A stretch of 34,539 nucleotides of DNA from Chromera velia. Lineage: Eukaryota > Sar > Chromeraceae. Both the position numbers and the translations under genes were made by a program. The stretch lies in contig JAHBMJ010000310.1 of NCBI GenBank assembly GCA_018398765.1, forward strand, positions 96,320 through 130,858. The letters are read 5' to 3'. Below are positions 10,949 to 21,430 of the stretch, in pieces (the first letter of the stretch is position 1; the number at the start of each line of letters is the position of its first letter). Under the pieces are notes generated by a model. That model made no database searches. It saw only the letters and a list, made by a program, of their open reading frames with translations, and was not told the origin of the DNA.

Positions 10949-11410
10949 AAAGAAACATCATGATTGATGCAAATATACATACCTGACCAGCTTTTAACAG
11001 TGGCAAAAGAAACTTTAAATTATTATGAGATATAAGTTTTTGTCAACTTTTTGAATTGACAGTAAAAGAAATTTGAGCGTATGCATGCATGAACTGTAAA
11101 TTGAACACGAATTTGAAAATGACTGCCAGTGTCTCTAGGCAGGATTAGAGCAGTCCGCTAGATTCTTCGATAAAATCTCATAAAATTTGGAATATTTCTA
11201 GCTAAAATTCCATAAAACTCTTTAACTTTCAAAATCTAAAAAATCCATGCGTAGATATGTGTAAATTAAATCCCATGTTATCCTAGCCACCTGCAGGGTT
11301 ACCCTACGCCCTAGCATGCTAGCTATCATGGTGGTTACGGTACTTAGCGGGCTACTTACCAGGTCTAGTATACATATTACTAGGCATACTATAATGCAAA
11401 CCCTCGCAAG
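10949..11410. other. AT-rich, CTAG-rich island downstream of the YCII gene
   Basis: This stretch starts right after the YCII stop and contains no open frame of note. It is AT-rich, and from about 11150 contains many CTAG tetranucleotides (CTAGCATGCTAGC, GGTCTAGTATAC). The same look returns on the far side of the retrotransposon remnant at 12546. It presumably includes the 3' untranslated region and poly(A) site of the YCII gene, which I cannot place. Confidence 0.5.
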
Positions 11411-12545
11411 TCTGTGATCGCCAGACTTGAAGCCGCGGAAAGGGGAGTAGGGGAGGCTATGGGTCTGTATGCATCAATAGGTATATTCTCCCCCTACAGT
11501 CGTATGTCCTTCTTCAAGGGGACGTAGAAGCCCGCCGCGACTTATTCCCTTGAAGCTCTCCCCATTCAAGAATCTGATATCCGATACTTAGACTCCCTCC
11601 AGCTTCGTTTTCTGCGTTGGTCTCTCCGTCTGCCCTGGAATTCTTTTGTGTTTCCCACCCTTGCAGCCGTTAGGCTAAGGCCCATGAGACAGCTTCTCAG
11701 TGTCAGAGTAGGGGGGTATTTGAGAAGTCTCTCCCTTGCTTGATTGGCTTTGCTTCAAGCATTGTGGGCATGCCACAGGAGGGGGGAGTTAAGGGCGTGG
11801 TCGGGGTCTGCAAAGAAGGTTGTGCAACCCGTCAGTCCTACCCTTCTGGAAGGCGAACCAGATGAAGTTAATTTTAGAACATCAGATAGCAAGCTGAGAA
11901 AGGGGGTGAGGAGCAGGAAAGTGAACGAATGGATGGGGGACTGACCCAGGCAAACCCGGTCTCCATCACAGAAAGGAGAGGGGGAAGGCAGAGGAGACAA
12001 ATGCATGGGAGCGTATCTTTTCCTCCGTCTGCTTGCCTGACTCACTATCAGAAGGAAAATTGTAGCAGCCAACGTCTTATAAAATTGGTTTTCGGAAGCT
12101 TGGTAGAGGGGAAGGGAGGCTCATGGTCTGTCTTGGCAGAACCTCTCCCCAAGCAGTTTTTGTCTTCCCCCGGGGTAGTTTTCTGCCCTTTATTGTGCAC
12201 CATTGTTGAAGGGGGGGCAAACCATGGGGGGAGGGTTGAATCAATTTGCAAAGCTTGTAAAAAGAAAAGTGGGGAGAAATTGATTGATGACCCGATTCAC
12301 CGTCTGACATACAACTTGTGTCCGAACGGAGGTGCTGCGGGGGAGACTGAGTGATCTCTGGTATAGGTGACTGGAGCGTATGTCGATAGAAGAAGTGTAT
12401 GAGCATGGAGAGAGACAGGAAGCCCGAGGAGGTAGGGGGGTGGGGCAGGCCGAGGAGCGGGTAAGGCGGTACTTCTCGCTTCTTCTTCAGAGGGACGCCC
12501 GAAAGGCCAGTGCCCTCATTACTGCATGCCTAGGACCGGATTGAT
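11410..12545 (+). mobile_element. Decayed 3' end of a non-LTR (LINE-type) retrotransposon
   Basis: Conceptual translation gives a reverse-transcriptase C-terminal signature typical of LINE proteins: ARLEAAERG, then LDSLQLRFLRWSLRLPWNS, then LAAVRLRPMRQLLSVRVGG. It is followed by a linker, a C..C..H..C-like knuckle (CKACKKKSG...DDPIHRLTYNLC), and a closing RRYFSLLLQRDARKASALIT ending in a stop near 12543. The catalytic polymerase and endonuclease parts are absent, so this is a 5'-truncated copy. The coding frame is interrupted by at least two stops and needs frame changes between segments, so it is inactive and fairly old. The motif order is what one expects from a LINE tail, but the clade cannot be told. 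Confidence 0.65.
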
Positions 12546-14080
12546 CGATCCTGGGGAGCAGTGTTTTGCTAGCTAGTAGTAACTGTCCTAAAGTTCAGCC
12601 GCTTTAGGTGAGCATTCGCTAGCATGCTTCTAGCTTGTAATATGACATAAATGCTCACAGACTGCCTTTTACCATTGGGACACGATGGCTGGCGGGTTAA
12701 GTCACTTTATCATCATTATCATCAGTACTAGGTCTAGTACCGGGTGGTATATTTATTATTTGAATACTAAAAACTGATAGTCTAAGTATGAATCGCATGT
12801 AGTACATGTTCTTCCAGATAACTCTAAAAATAACTTGGGCTAAATTTAAAAATCTTTATATCAAATTACTACTTAAAATTAGACTCGTTATATGTAAAAC
12901 TAGGTTTGAAACTATAAGTTTAAAAACTCTTAGAGAAGTTTTTTACTTATAATTTTTAAAAATGCAATAATAGCTATAGAATAATAGGGCCGAAGCCTAG
13001 GCCAAAGCTTTTTATACTGCTTTTGTGGAAAACTTAGACTAGCTTGACTATTTAGAATTTAATTTATGTGGAAGGGATTGGAAGCTACTTTATTAGAAGC
13101 TATTATAGATAGGAAGGGGAAAACTATCGAGAAAACTTGAAATGACATTGGAAGTAGTCCTCGGGGTGGGCACAAAAGTTTTTTTTATAATATAGTTTGC
13201 CTGTAAAACTTTAAACTTTAAGTTTAAAACTTTAAAAGTAAACATGCAACCAGACATGCAAAAGTTGATCCTAGAGTTGATCTAAAAGACGTTGCTAGAG
13301 AAGTTGATTTCATTTATATCGTTATATACACGGCAAGCAAAGTTGCTGCTTTATATACTAGTAGATATACTAATTATGTAAAAGTTCCACAACTCTGAAA
13401 ACGGTGTATATAATTAATGCATTACTATATTAATTACAATTCTCACAAAAATTGTTAATTCACATAATTCTCATAAATCTAAACTTAAATAGACTGAGCT
13501 TCTGCTACTTTCTATCTAGGCTAGTTAATTAGTTTAGTTATGACTGACTTAATTAACAACCTTTTTTCGTTTTTAAATGGGAACTAGAATGGGAAAACGT
13601 TCATGATCACGAAAAGGATGAAAGAGGACAAAAGCATATCGAAGCAGGTCGGGGAATGAGCGGGGTTAGGGACGGCACATAAGCACCCCTTGCATGCCTA
13701 TCAATCAATCGGTTCGCACCGAGACTCAATATCCAGTCAGACCTGCGAACACACCACGGAGATCGATTGATGTCCTGAAGCATGCTTAAAGTACAAGACC
13801 TATTCAAAAACTAATTGAAAAATATTTTTTTTAAATAAAGTCTCGAGGGCAAAAAAAAAACTTTAACAAAAAAAACTTTAAAACTTTAGTGTCCACTCCT
13901 AGAAGTAGTCCAACGATCATTATAATGATTATATAAGAATGTCATATTATATAAGAATGTCATTGCAGTCAGGTTCTGTCTGATCGAGCTATAGGCACTT
14001 AAGAGCCAGCCCGGAGTCAGGGAATCTGCTAGCTTTACGCGGGGGCTCGGGGATGCAAGGCAGTCCGATCCATTTTCTAG
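12546..14080. other. Long AT-rich, CTAG-rich island without recognisable genes
   Basis: About 1.5 kb of strongly AT-rich DNA contains repeated phrases of the type AACTTTAAAACTTTAAA and many CTAG sites. Its composition is unlike the GC-balanced, microsatellite-rich gene regions around it. It directly abuts the LINE remnant. A less AT-rich patch at 13580-13790 holds a 66-codon minus-strand frame with no recognisable features. No RNA gene was recognised. Confidence 0.55.
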
Positions 14081-14719
14081 TCTATTTTGCTTTCTGCGCT
14101 GCTAATTTTCGTTTTTGCAGGAAATGTCACTTCACTCCGTTTTTTACTCCACTTCTGTATAAGTTCACACCTAAATTTCATTCTTAACATGGTGCTGTTA
14201 CACAAAGAAAATGCTTGCACGGAAGACAAAGGAGATCAAGGGCTTTTTGTACATGCACTGCATTTTGATTCATTGACCGCTTGGAGGAGATCTCATCTTT
14301 CTCATGCATCCTCTTTGGGGGGTCAAACTTCAAACTCACGGGTCCAAGCTTTACTGAAAACTTTGGCGTGGAGAAGCGACGATTTTTTTGTGCTCCCAAC
14401 GTCTTGCCGCCATGATGTGCATCCCCAACTTTCTTGGGCTCTTCTCTCCTTTAACTGAAACCTGTCTATCTTCGTTTTTTGTCAGTTCGTCTTCTCCTCC
14501 ATCAACAATTTCCTTGTACCCGCAAGAACGTCAAAAGAAGTGCAATTTCGAAAAATACAAACGCTTGTGTCATACAAGTCACGCCAGGCTTTTTCAAAAA
14601 GTACCTCTAAGCTCAAAAGAAGGAGCAACTGACTCTTCCGAGAAAGAAGCCCTGCTCGTGTTCTCTGAAAAAGGAAGAGAGAGACGACTGCGATGGCAGG
14701 GCATTTACGCGCACGCACG

Positions 14720-14760
<41 letters not shown>

Positions 14761-14764
14761 ACAC

Positions 14765-14795
<31 letters not shown>

Positions 14796-15403
14796 TAGAG
14801 AGAGATCCCCGTCGACGCTCCTCCGAGCGAACTACAACGTTCAGTACAGAGCAGCAACAGTAAAAAAAAAAGGTAGTCAGGCCCGAACCTCTACTTTCAC
14901 TGCTGCCCAGGAGGAGCGACTGATGTGTGGAAGGCACGTCTCCTGAAAGCAATATGAGTGAACAAGCAAATAGACGAACAAAAGAACGAAAGCATGCCCT
15001 CATTCAGCTACAGAGAGAGAGGCACAGGAAGACCGAAAAGAAAGAAAGGCGTGCAGGAGGGCATGAGGGACAATCAAAACCACCCACCCATCCATCCATC
15101 CATTAATCCACCCATTCAATGCACTGGAACGAGGGAAGCGAGGAGTTCCAAAAGGAAGGAAGAAATATCCACCCATGCTCTTTCCCCCCTCTGGTCCCTT
15201 TTTTCCGGTCTTCTCTCTTCTCTGCCCTTCCCTCCTCTCTCCTCTCTCTTCCTGACTCCCTTTCTCACAATTCTTTCTCTCCCTCCCGCCGTCTACTCGT
15301 TGTCCTTCTTCAATCACGTCAATCGGTCTCTCTCTCGCTCCCTTTCTCTCTCTCTCTCTCCCTCTGTCTGTGCGTGTGTATGTGTGTAAGCACGGTCGTT
15401 CAT
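14081..15403. other. Non-coding or unassigned stretch between the AT-rich island and the glycosylase gene
   Basis: A 123-codon plus-strand frame at 14087-14458 has no signature I recognise and lacks matching splice partners, so I do not call it a gene. A (CA)n block followed by (GA)n lies at 14715-14805. From about 15180 the sequence is C/T-rich on the plus strand up to the glycosylase stop codon (minus strand, 15404) and probably contains that gene's 3' untranslated region. Confidence 0.45.
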
Positions 15404-17915
15404 TTACTCCGTTGCTGCGGTTTTAGATGCTTTCGTCTTCGCCGCTTTCCTCTCTTTCTGCTTCTCGTTTGCCTGGGACTTGTCTTTCGTCTCCTTTCGG
15501 ACCTTCGTCGCGTCCTTCGCCTTCCCTCTCGCAGGGTGCTGCTCTGGCTTCTTCTTCCCTTTTTTTTTTTCTGGTGCCGGTGAGTCTTCAACGAGAATCA
15601 CTTCCCGTGTTGTGTCTGTCGTCTCTTTCTCTTCTACAGCTGCGGTTTTCTTCTTCCCCCTCTTGCCGTTTCCCGCAGGTGAGGTGGGCGGATTCTTTCT
15701 TCTTTTCTTCCCCCCTGGCGAACTCTGAGCGTCTCCTTCGTCATCAGCCTTAGTCTCTTCTTCTCCCGCCTCCGGAACGGCCGCCTTTCTTCCCCGCTTC
15801 TTCCTTCCACCTCCACTTGCCCCATTAGCATCCTGACTCAACCCGTCTGCCTCTCCCTCCTCCTCCGGTCGCTTTCTCTTCCGACCGCCCGCTTTTTCCT
15901 TCTGAGGCCCTTGAGGGGCCTCTTCTCCCTCTGTCTCCACTCCATCTTCTTTCGCCTCGTTCCCGTCCTCAGTGTCGGGCTTTTTCGATTTGCCCTTTCC
16001 TTTCCCTTTTCCCTTTTGCTCCTTCTTTTCCTTCTCTCCCACCCGCGGGCTCCCCTGGACAGAGGGAACTACTGCAGACGTGCGGGTAGCCACTGTGAGG
16101 AAGGTGATCGTCCGACCGAAGAAGTCCTTCGGAGCCCCCCCCTTCGAGGATCCCTTCTCCCAACGGAAGTGAAACAGCCAACTCTCTGGGAACTGCAGAG
16201 CAGGCAGGAATGGATGCAGGCAGGCAGGGGAATGTATCGAAGGAGGGGAAGTCACTAGCTCACAATTGCATGAGAAGGCAGAGAGAAGAGAGGGGAAGTA
16301 AAGAAATTCCCAGGGTCCAAAGGGTTGCACCGCTCTTTGCGCACGGAAAGAAAGTGCGATCACTCATCAAATACGCATTCTTTCAAGATCCCGTCATGCA
16401 ACTCACAACGCAACCACACCTGCCACGCAGACACCCAAACAGGTACCTTTGCACTGTCTGCGTTCGTGGCGCATGCGACCTGAATCACCTCCTCCAGCTT
16501 CCCGTGCACCGCCGCCACCTCATCGTCCGTCAGGGCGCCCACGCGAGTCGCAGGGTGCACCGCCGCCTGGTAGAGGACCTCGTCGGCTATCCAGTTACCT
16601 GCAGGTGGGGAGGGAATGGGGGTTCCTCATCACGAACTAGGCTCTGCCATACTCAAGAAAGGGGGGGCTTCAGTCAAAATTTGGAGGACCGGATTTCCAA
16701 AAAAGCGAGGACCAGAGCGAGTGACAGTAAACACAGAGAAAGAAGGAAGGAAGGAAGAAAGAAAGGAAGAAAGAAAGAAAGAAAGAAAGGAAGGAAGGAA
16801 GGAAGAAAGGAAGGAAGGAAGAAAGGAAGGAAGGAAAGGAAAGGAAGGGAAGGAAGGAAGGAAGGAAGGGAGGAAGGAAGGAAGGAAGGAAGGAAGGAAG
16901 GAAGGAAGGAAGGAAGGAAGGAAGGAAGGAAGGAAGGAAGGAGAGAAGCACGGACCGATGCCTGCAGCGAATGCCTGGTCGAGAAGGACACCCTTCACGG
17001 TCCCACTCCTCCCCCTCAACCGCACTCCGAACTCATCCAAAGAAAGCATTTCCAGGAGGGGATCGAAGCCCAGCAAGGAGATCGGGGGAAGGTTTTCGGG
17101 GTCTGGGAGGAGGCGAATGCGTCCGAATCTCCTCGTGTCCGTGAAAGCGAACTCTGTGCCGTCGTCCATCTTCACCAACAGCTTGCACCAGCGGGGGGGC
17201 CAGTCATCGTCCGTTCGCTTTTGGGTCTTGTAGTGAGCCGTCGGGCCCCCTGCACACGCAACCATTCATCATTCAAGACTCCCATTCATTGATGTAAATC
17301 ATTTAGTCTTTGCCCCTCGCGTCCTCCCTTTTTCTTCTTCTCTACTCAGTGCCACTTTCGGAAAAGAAAGACCAAAAGGCACTCAACAAAACTTTCTTCG
17401 GTCAATCGGCCAGTGAGGCACTCAGGAATTCTGCAGCGAACGCGTGTGAAAAGGATTGTGCGGGTGGATTGTAAGAAGATGCACTCACGAATGAATGCAT
17501 ATGTATTGCCTGGAAGGATGCTAAGGGCGATGACACAGACTGAGCTTCTGGGTAGAATGCGGGGGCAGAGGGAGAGCGGGCAGGCAGTGGGTCAGAAAAA
17601 GAAAGCGGCTGTATCAACCTTCCCTTTCCTTCAAACATCCGTCATAAAGGCAGAAAGACCTTTTATTCGGAAGCTCCCTGCCATGCCTAGGTGGAAGGTG
17701 GGGTGAGGGGGGCTGTCGAGGATCCACCAGGCGTTCTTCCCCTTTCGCTTGGATGCGACGACTGTCTTGTTCAAGAGGGCTTTCTCCAGGGTGGGGGGGG
17801 GTACATTCTCAATGACAATGGTGTCGTCCGCAGCAGTGCACTCCACAATTTTCTTTCCCACCACAAATTCCTCAGCCAGCCTCCTGGCTCTCTCAACTTC
17901 GGGTAGCTCGGGCAT
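15404..17915 (-). CDS. FPG: Formamidopyrimidine-DNA glycosylase (Fpg/MutM family, plant-type zincless), four exons
   Basis: This base-excision repair enzyme removes oxidised purines such as 8-oxoguanine and FapyG and nicks the abasic site. Exons in gene order are 17915-17660, 17249-16956, 16598-16447 and 16192-15404; phases join to 496 residues. The start is fixed by MPELPEVE: Pro2 is the catalytic nucleophile and Glu3 the proton donor. Further family marks are RKGKNAWW (the lysine that contacts DNA), FHLGMAGSF, TDTRRFGRI, and GIGNWIADEVLYQAAVHP in the helix-two-turn-helix region, formed across the exon 2/3 junction. Exon 4 opens with FPESWLFHFRW and FLTVATRTSAVVPSVQ, which matches the zincless finger of plant FPG rather than the bacterial four-cysteine finger. 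After about residue 281 there is a 215-residue lysine/glutamate-rich tail with several basic clusters (RKRKRPEEE, GKKRRKNPP, GKRGKKKT), suggesting nuclear targeting and DNA association. Confidence 0.93.
16738..16945 (-). repeat. GGAA/GAAA (sense TTCC/TTTC) microsatellite in glycosylase intron 2
   Basis: About 200 bp of tetranucleotide repeat fill most of the intron between exons 2 and 3 of the FPG gene. On the coding (minus) strand it is TTCC-rich and open in all three frames, so exon 2 appears to run on into a Ser-Phe-Leu-Pro repeat. The GT donor at 16955-16954 and the conserved GIGN junction show that it is spliced out. Confidence 0.9.
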
Positions 17916-18734
17916 GAGTTTGGTCTTCTGCTTGTGCGTTTTTGTCCTTTTTGCGTGGTGAAGGGGAAGGAAAGAGGAGAGGGGAGATCTCCACACAAGA
18001 GGCAGGGCCGCAGTGGGAGACAAGAGAGAGCAAAGCGGGAGCAAGAGGAGAGAGAAAAATTGGGTTATGAGACGGATCGAACGAAATCTTTTTGCCGTCT
18101 CGGAACGTCTCGGACAAAAATCGGATCCTTGGCACACGGTGAGAGCGAAGAGAGTCCAAAACGCTGCCAGAAAAAGCTGCTGTTCACTCTCTATCAAACA
18201 TCGTATAATCAGGGTGGACATCGACAATATGACAAGACTTGACAGAACGGTGAAGACAGCTTGTATAGATCTGTATTCTCTACGACCAAGTCGCCTTCGC
18301 GCTTCTCATGCACTTTTTCACGCAAAGACGTTCTGAAAATTGCTGAAACGCGAGTTTTTTCACGTATTTTGTGAGTTTTTTCTGCGAAATTCAAAAATTC
18401 TGCATGGAAAGTCATGAATTCGTAGTCCGTCGGACGAACTTAGAAGGGCTCAGATGCCGTCTCCCTCATGCACTCATCCCTCACTCAATGCCCTGCGAGT
18501 GAGTGGACGGATATTACCGTCACGTTTCCTCTCAATGAGTCGTCATTTGTTGCTGTGAAAGCGAAATGGGCAAGCTAGATAGTGAATATATACACGAATT
18601 GGGCTGGCGGACTTTTGATGGCACTTCAAGTTGCTTGGCGACTGCATCAGTCGGGCTGTGGACACACCGTCGCTAGATCTTTGCCGATCGCCTGGTCTTG
18701 CTTGGCCTGCGTCAAGACATGATGCGGCTTCTGT
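17916..18734. promoter_or_regulatory. Shared gap between the divergent FPG and large unnamed genes
   Basis: The glycosylase (minus) and the next gene (plus) start back to back, so this stretch of about 0.8 kb must hold both promoters. It is mixed in composition, with T/A-rich patches at about 18330-18420 containing two GAGTTTTTTC/GAGTTTTTTCTGCG direct repeats. I see no TATA box or other defined element that I can support. Confidence 0.4.
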
Positions 18735-21350
18735 TTGACTGGTTGTTTTCTGTTGACTTTTGGTGACCAGTGCTGCGGGCCCATCATTTGTTTGAGTGAA
18801 ATCGGTTCGTCTTCTTGTGGTCGGTATCCCGAGCAAAGTAACGCTCACGGGAAGATACCCGTCTCTGAGACAGACGAAGAGCCCATACGCCTCTCCGGAA
18901 ACAAAGAAGCGAAGGCCAAGCAAATGCCGCCAAAGTCTCCAGAGATGGCCCCACAGGTGACAGGAGGAGACGGCGTCAATTCCGGCAGCAGGCTTTCCTT
19001 CAGAGCGTTCGTTTGCGATGCCGTGTGTGCCGATGAGCCTTTCGAGGTCGCTACAGAGAACTGGGAGAAGCACACGCCCTCTGCAGTCATGACCGCCAGT
19101 GTGATGAGCAAAGGATCGTCTTGTCTTGGGGTGAGTGCCTTGATTCTTTTCTCCCTCGTGCTCATGTATCTGGCGGTGGGGTGGGGTCATGTGGGTTGGA
19201 TGAGTACATCTCCTCGTGTTCGTCTCTGTTCGGCCATCGTGCTTTCGGTGTGTCCTTTTTGTCCCGCTTTTGTGTACCCTGATCTGGCTTCTGTGTGCAG
19301 GGCGGGCGCAGAGGATTTGGAGAGCCCGGCAGTGCAGTGTGGGGAGCAGGCGCTGTGTGCAGGGACCTGATCTTCTCTGTGAAAACCGAGAGGTCCTCTG
19401 TAGTCCTGCAGCCTCCCCCTTCAGCCCCCCTGTTTGCTCTCGTCTCTCGTCTCCAAACTCCCCTCGTGGACTCTTCAGAGAGAGAAAGGGCCAGGGGACT
19501 GCTGACCGTCCGGGCCGACGGGTTGCAAATCGAGGGCAAGACCGATGCTTTGGAGTTGAACGTCAGTCGATTTGTCGGCCTGTTTTGTTCCCTTGCTGGC
19601 TGTTTGTCTGTCTTCTTTTTCATTCCGTTCTAATCTGTCCTGTCCTGTCCGCCTGTGAGTCTCTCTGTCCGTCCACACATGAAGAAAAGGAGGGAAAAGA
19701 AAGAAACAGATTGTCTGTCAGTCTGTCTGTCTGGTGCTTGTCTCGACCTTCGTGTCTCCTTTTTCCTTCGGTTGACTCTGTGTGCAGGATGCGCTGATTT
19801 TTGCGTTCCCTCGGCAGAAGGTTCCTTCAGGAGACTCCTCGCAGCTCGACAGAGACAGAGAGAAGGGAGATGGAGGGGCCGGTGAAACAGCGTCAGACAG
19901 CCGCTCATTCGGCTCCGCACTATCGCCTTCAGAATTCACCGACCAGCAGCAGGACAGGGACAGAGAGAGAGACAGGGAAAGAGAGAGAGATCTGCTTACT
20001 GGGTCCGGAAGGACAGAGGGGGGAAGTAGGGGGAGCCGCGCGGGGCAGACGCAGACGCAGGCAGAGGGGGGGGCAAGGGAGAGAGAGGGGCTCCTTGCTG
20101 CTGTAGTGAAAGCAGGAGCTGCGGCCTCTCGTGAGGCTCCTGGGCTTCACCGTTTTCTTTTGGAGAAACATTTTGGCGGTGAAGCCGCGGCTGTGGGGAG
20201 GGGAGGAGGGGAAAGAGGTAAGTACAGACATCGGAGCACGTGCAGAGCAACAGGCGGATAGAAGGAGACGTCGTTGTTTTGGAAAGCGGCGATGCGATTT
20301 GCTCGACAGTTCTTTTCTCTCAACAAGAAGACTGTTAGTCGGATCGAGTGGAGAAAGGGAGCAGCCCAGACAAACAGAAACAGGCAGACACACCGACAAA
20401 ATCAACGAGTTTGTGCGTCGAAAAGTAGAGCTGTCCTTTTTGTCGACGCTGCGAAATACATCCAAGAAACCTCGCTTCCTTTTCAAAAAAAAAAAAAAGA
20501 ATTGAATTTCCAATCTGCAGATTCATCGAAACGGGGGCTTCTGAAAGCACTTGGGGAACTACTTGAACGTCAGTCAGTCAGTCAGTGAGTCAGTTGGGAT
20601 TTGTGGACAGGAAAGGGGGATGGGGGCAGGAGGATGGGGAAGGGTTGAGTGAATCTTTCCGTCTCGCTGTCTGTTTGGCTTGCCCTGTCTGGCTGTGTTT
20701 CGTCGATGCACATTCAATTTACTTTCACATTGGTATCAATCTGTGCGGCTCTGTATTTTCTGTGCTTTCCCGTCTCTTCTTTTCTCTTCTGTCTGAGCAG
20801 TGGAGGGAGACGATGGTTTGGCTCTCAGGGATGCCGCAGAGAGGGAAAGAATGAGAAGTGAAGGGACAACGAAAGGTCCGTCCGTTTGTTGGTTACTCAC
20901 TCACTAGAGATGGGTTTGTGTTTTTCACTCCATGTCATCCTCTCTGTTCTTTGTGGGTGACCAAACCTTCTGTCTTCTTTCTTTCCCCCATCCCCCCTCT
21001 CTCTACAGCGTCACCTTTTCTCTTTCTCTCTCTCTTTTTTGCCCCCCCTCCTTGCCTCTGCACGGGCGGTCTCCCTTCTCACTGCGCCTCTTCTTTCCTT
21101 CTTCGTGCCCGACTTTGTGAAAGCAGACGAAGAAGGCGACAGCACAAAACCAAAGGGATCCGAAGCGTTCCCCCCCCTCCAATTGGATCAGATGAGGGAT
21201 GAAAACGATCGCAATCTGGTCAGCCACTTGAGCCAAAGACATGCGTAAACTGCCACACACAGCCAGACGAACAGAGAGACTGAAAGAACGGAAGGAAGGA
21301 ACGAAGGGAGGGAGCGTACATTCTCACATTCACACATACACATACACACA

Positions 21351-21430
<80 letters not shown>

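Noticed and set aside
14087-14458. 123-codon plus-strand frame as a gene
   Set aside because: It has no recognisable motif, no splice partners and unremarkable composition. It could be a chance frame.
16630-16950. Repeat protein of SFLPS units
   Set aside because: It is an intronic TTCC repeat. Conserved Fpg residues on both sides show that it is removed.
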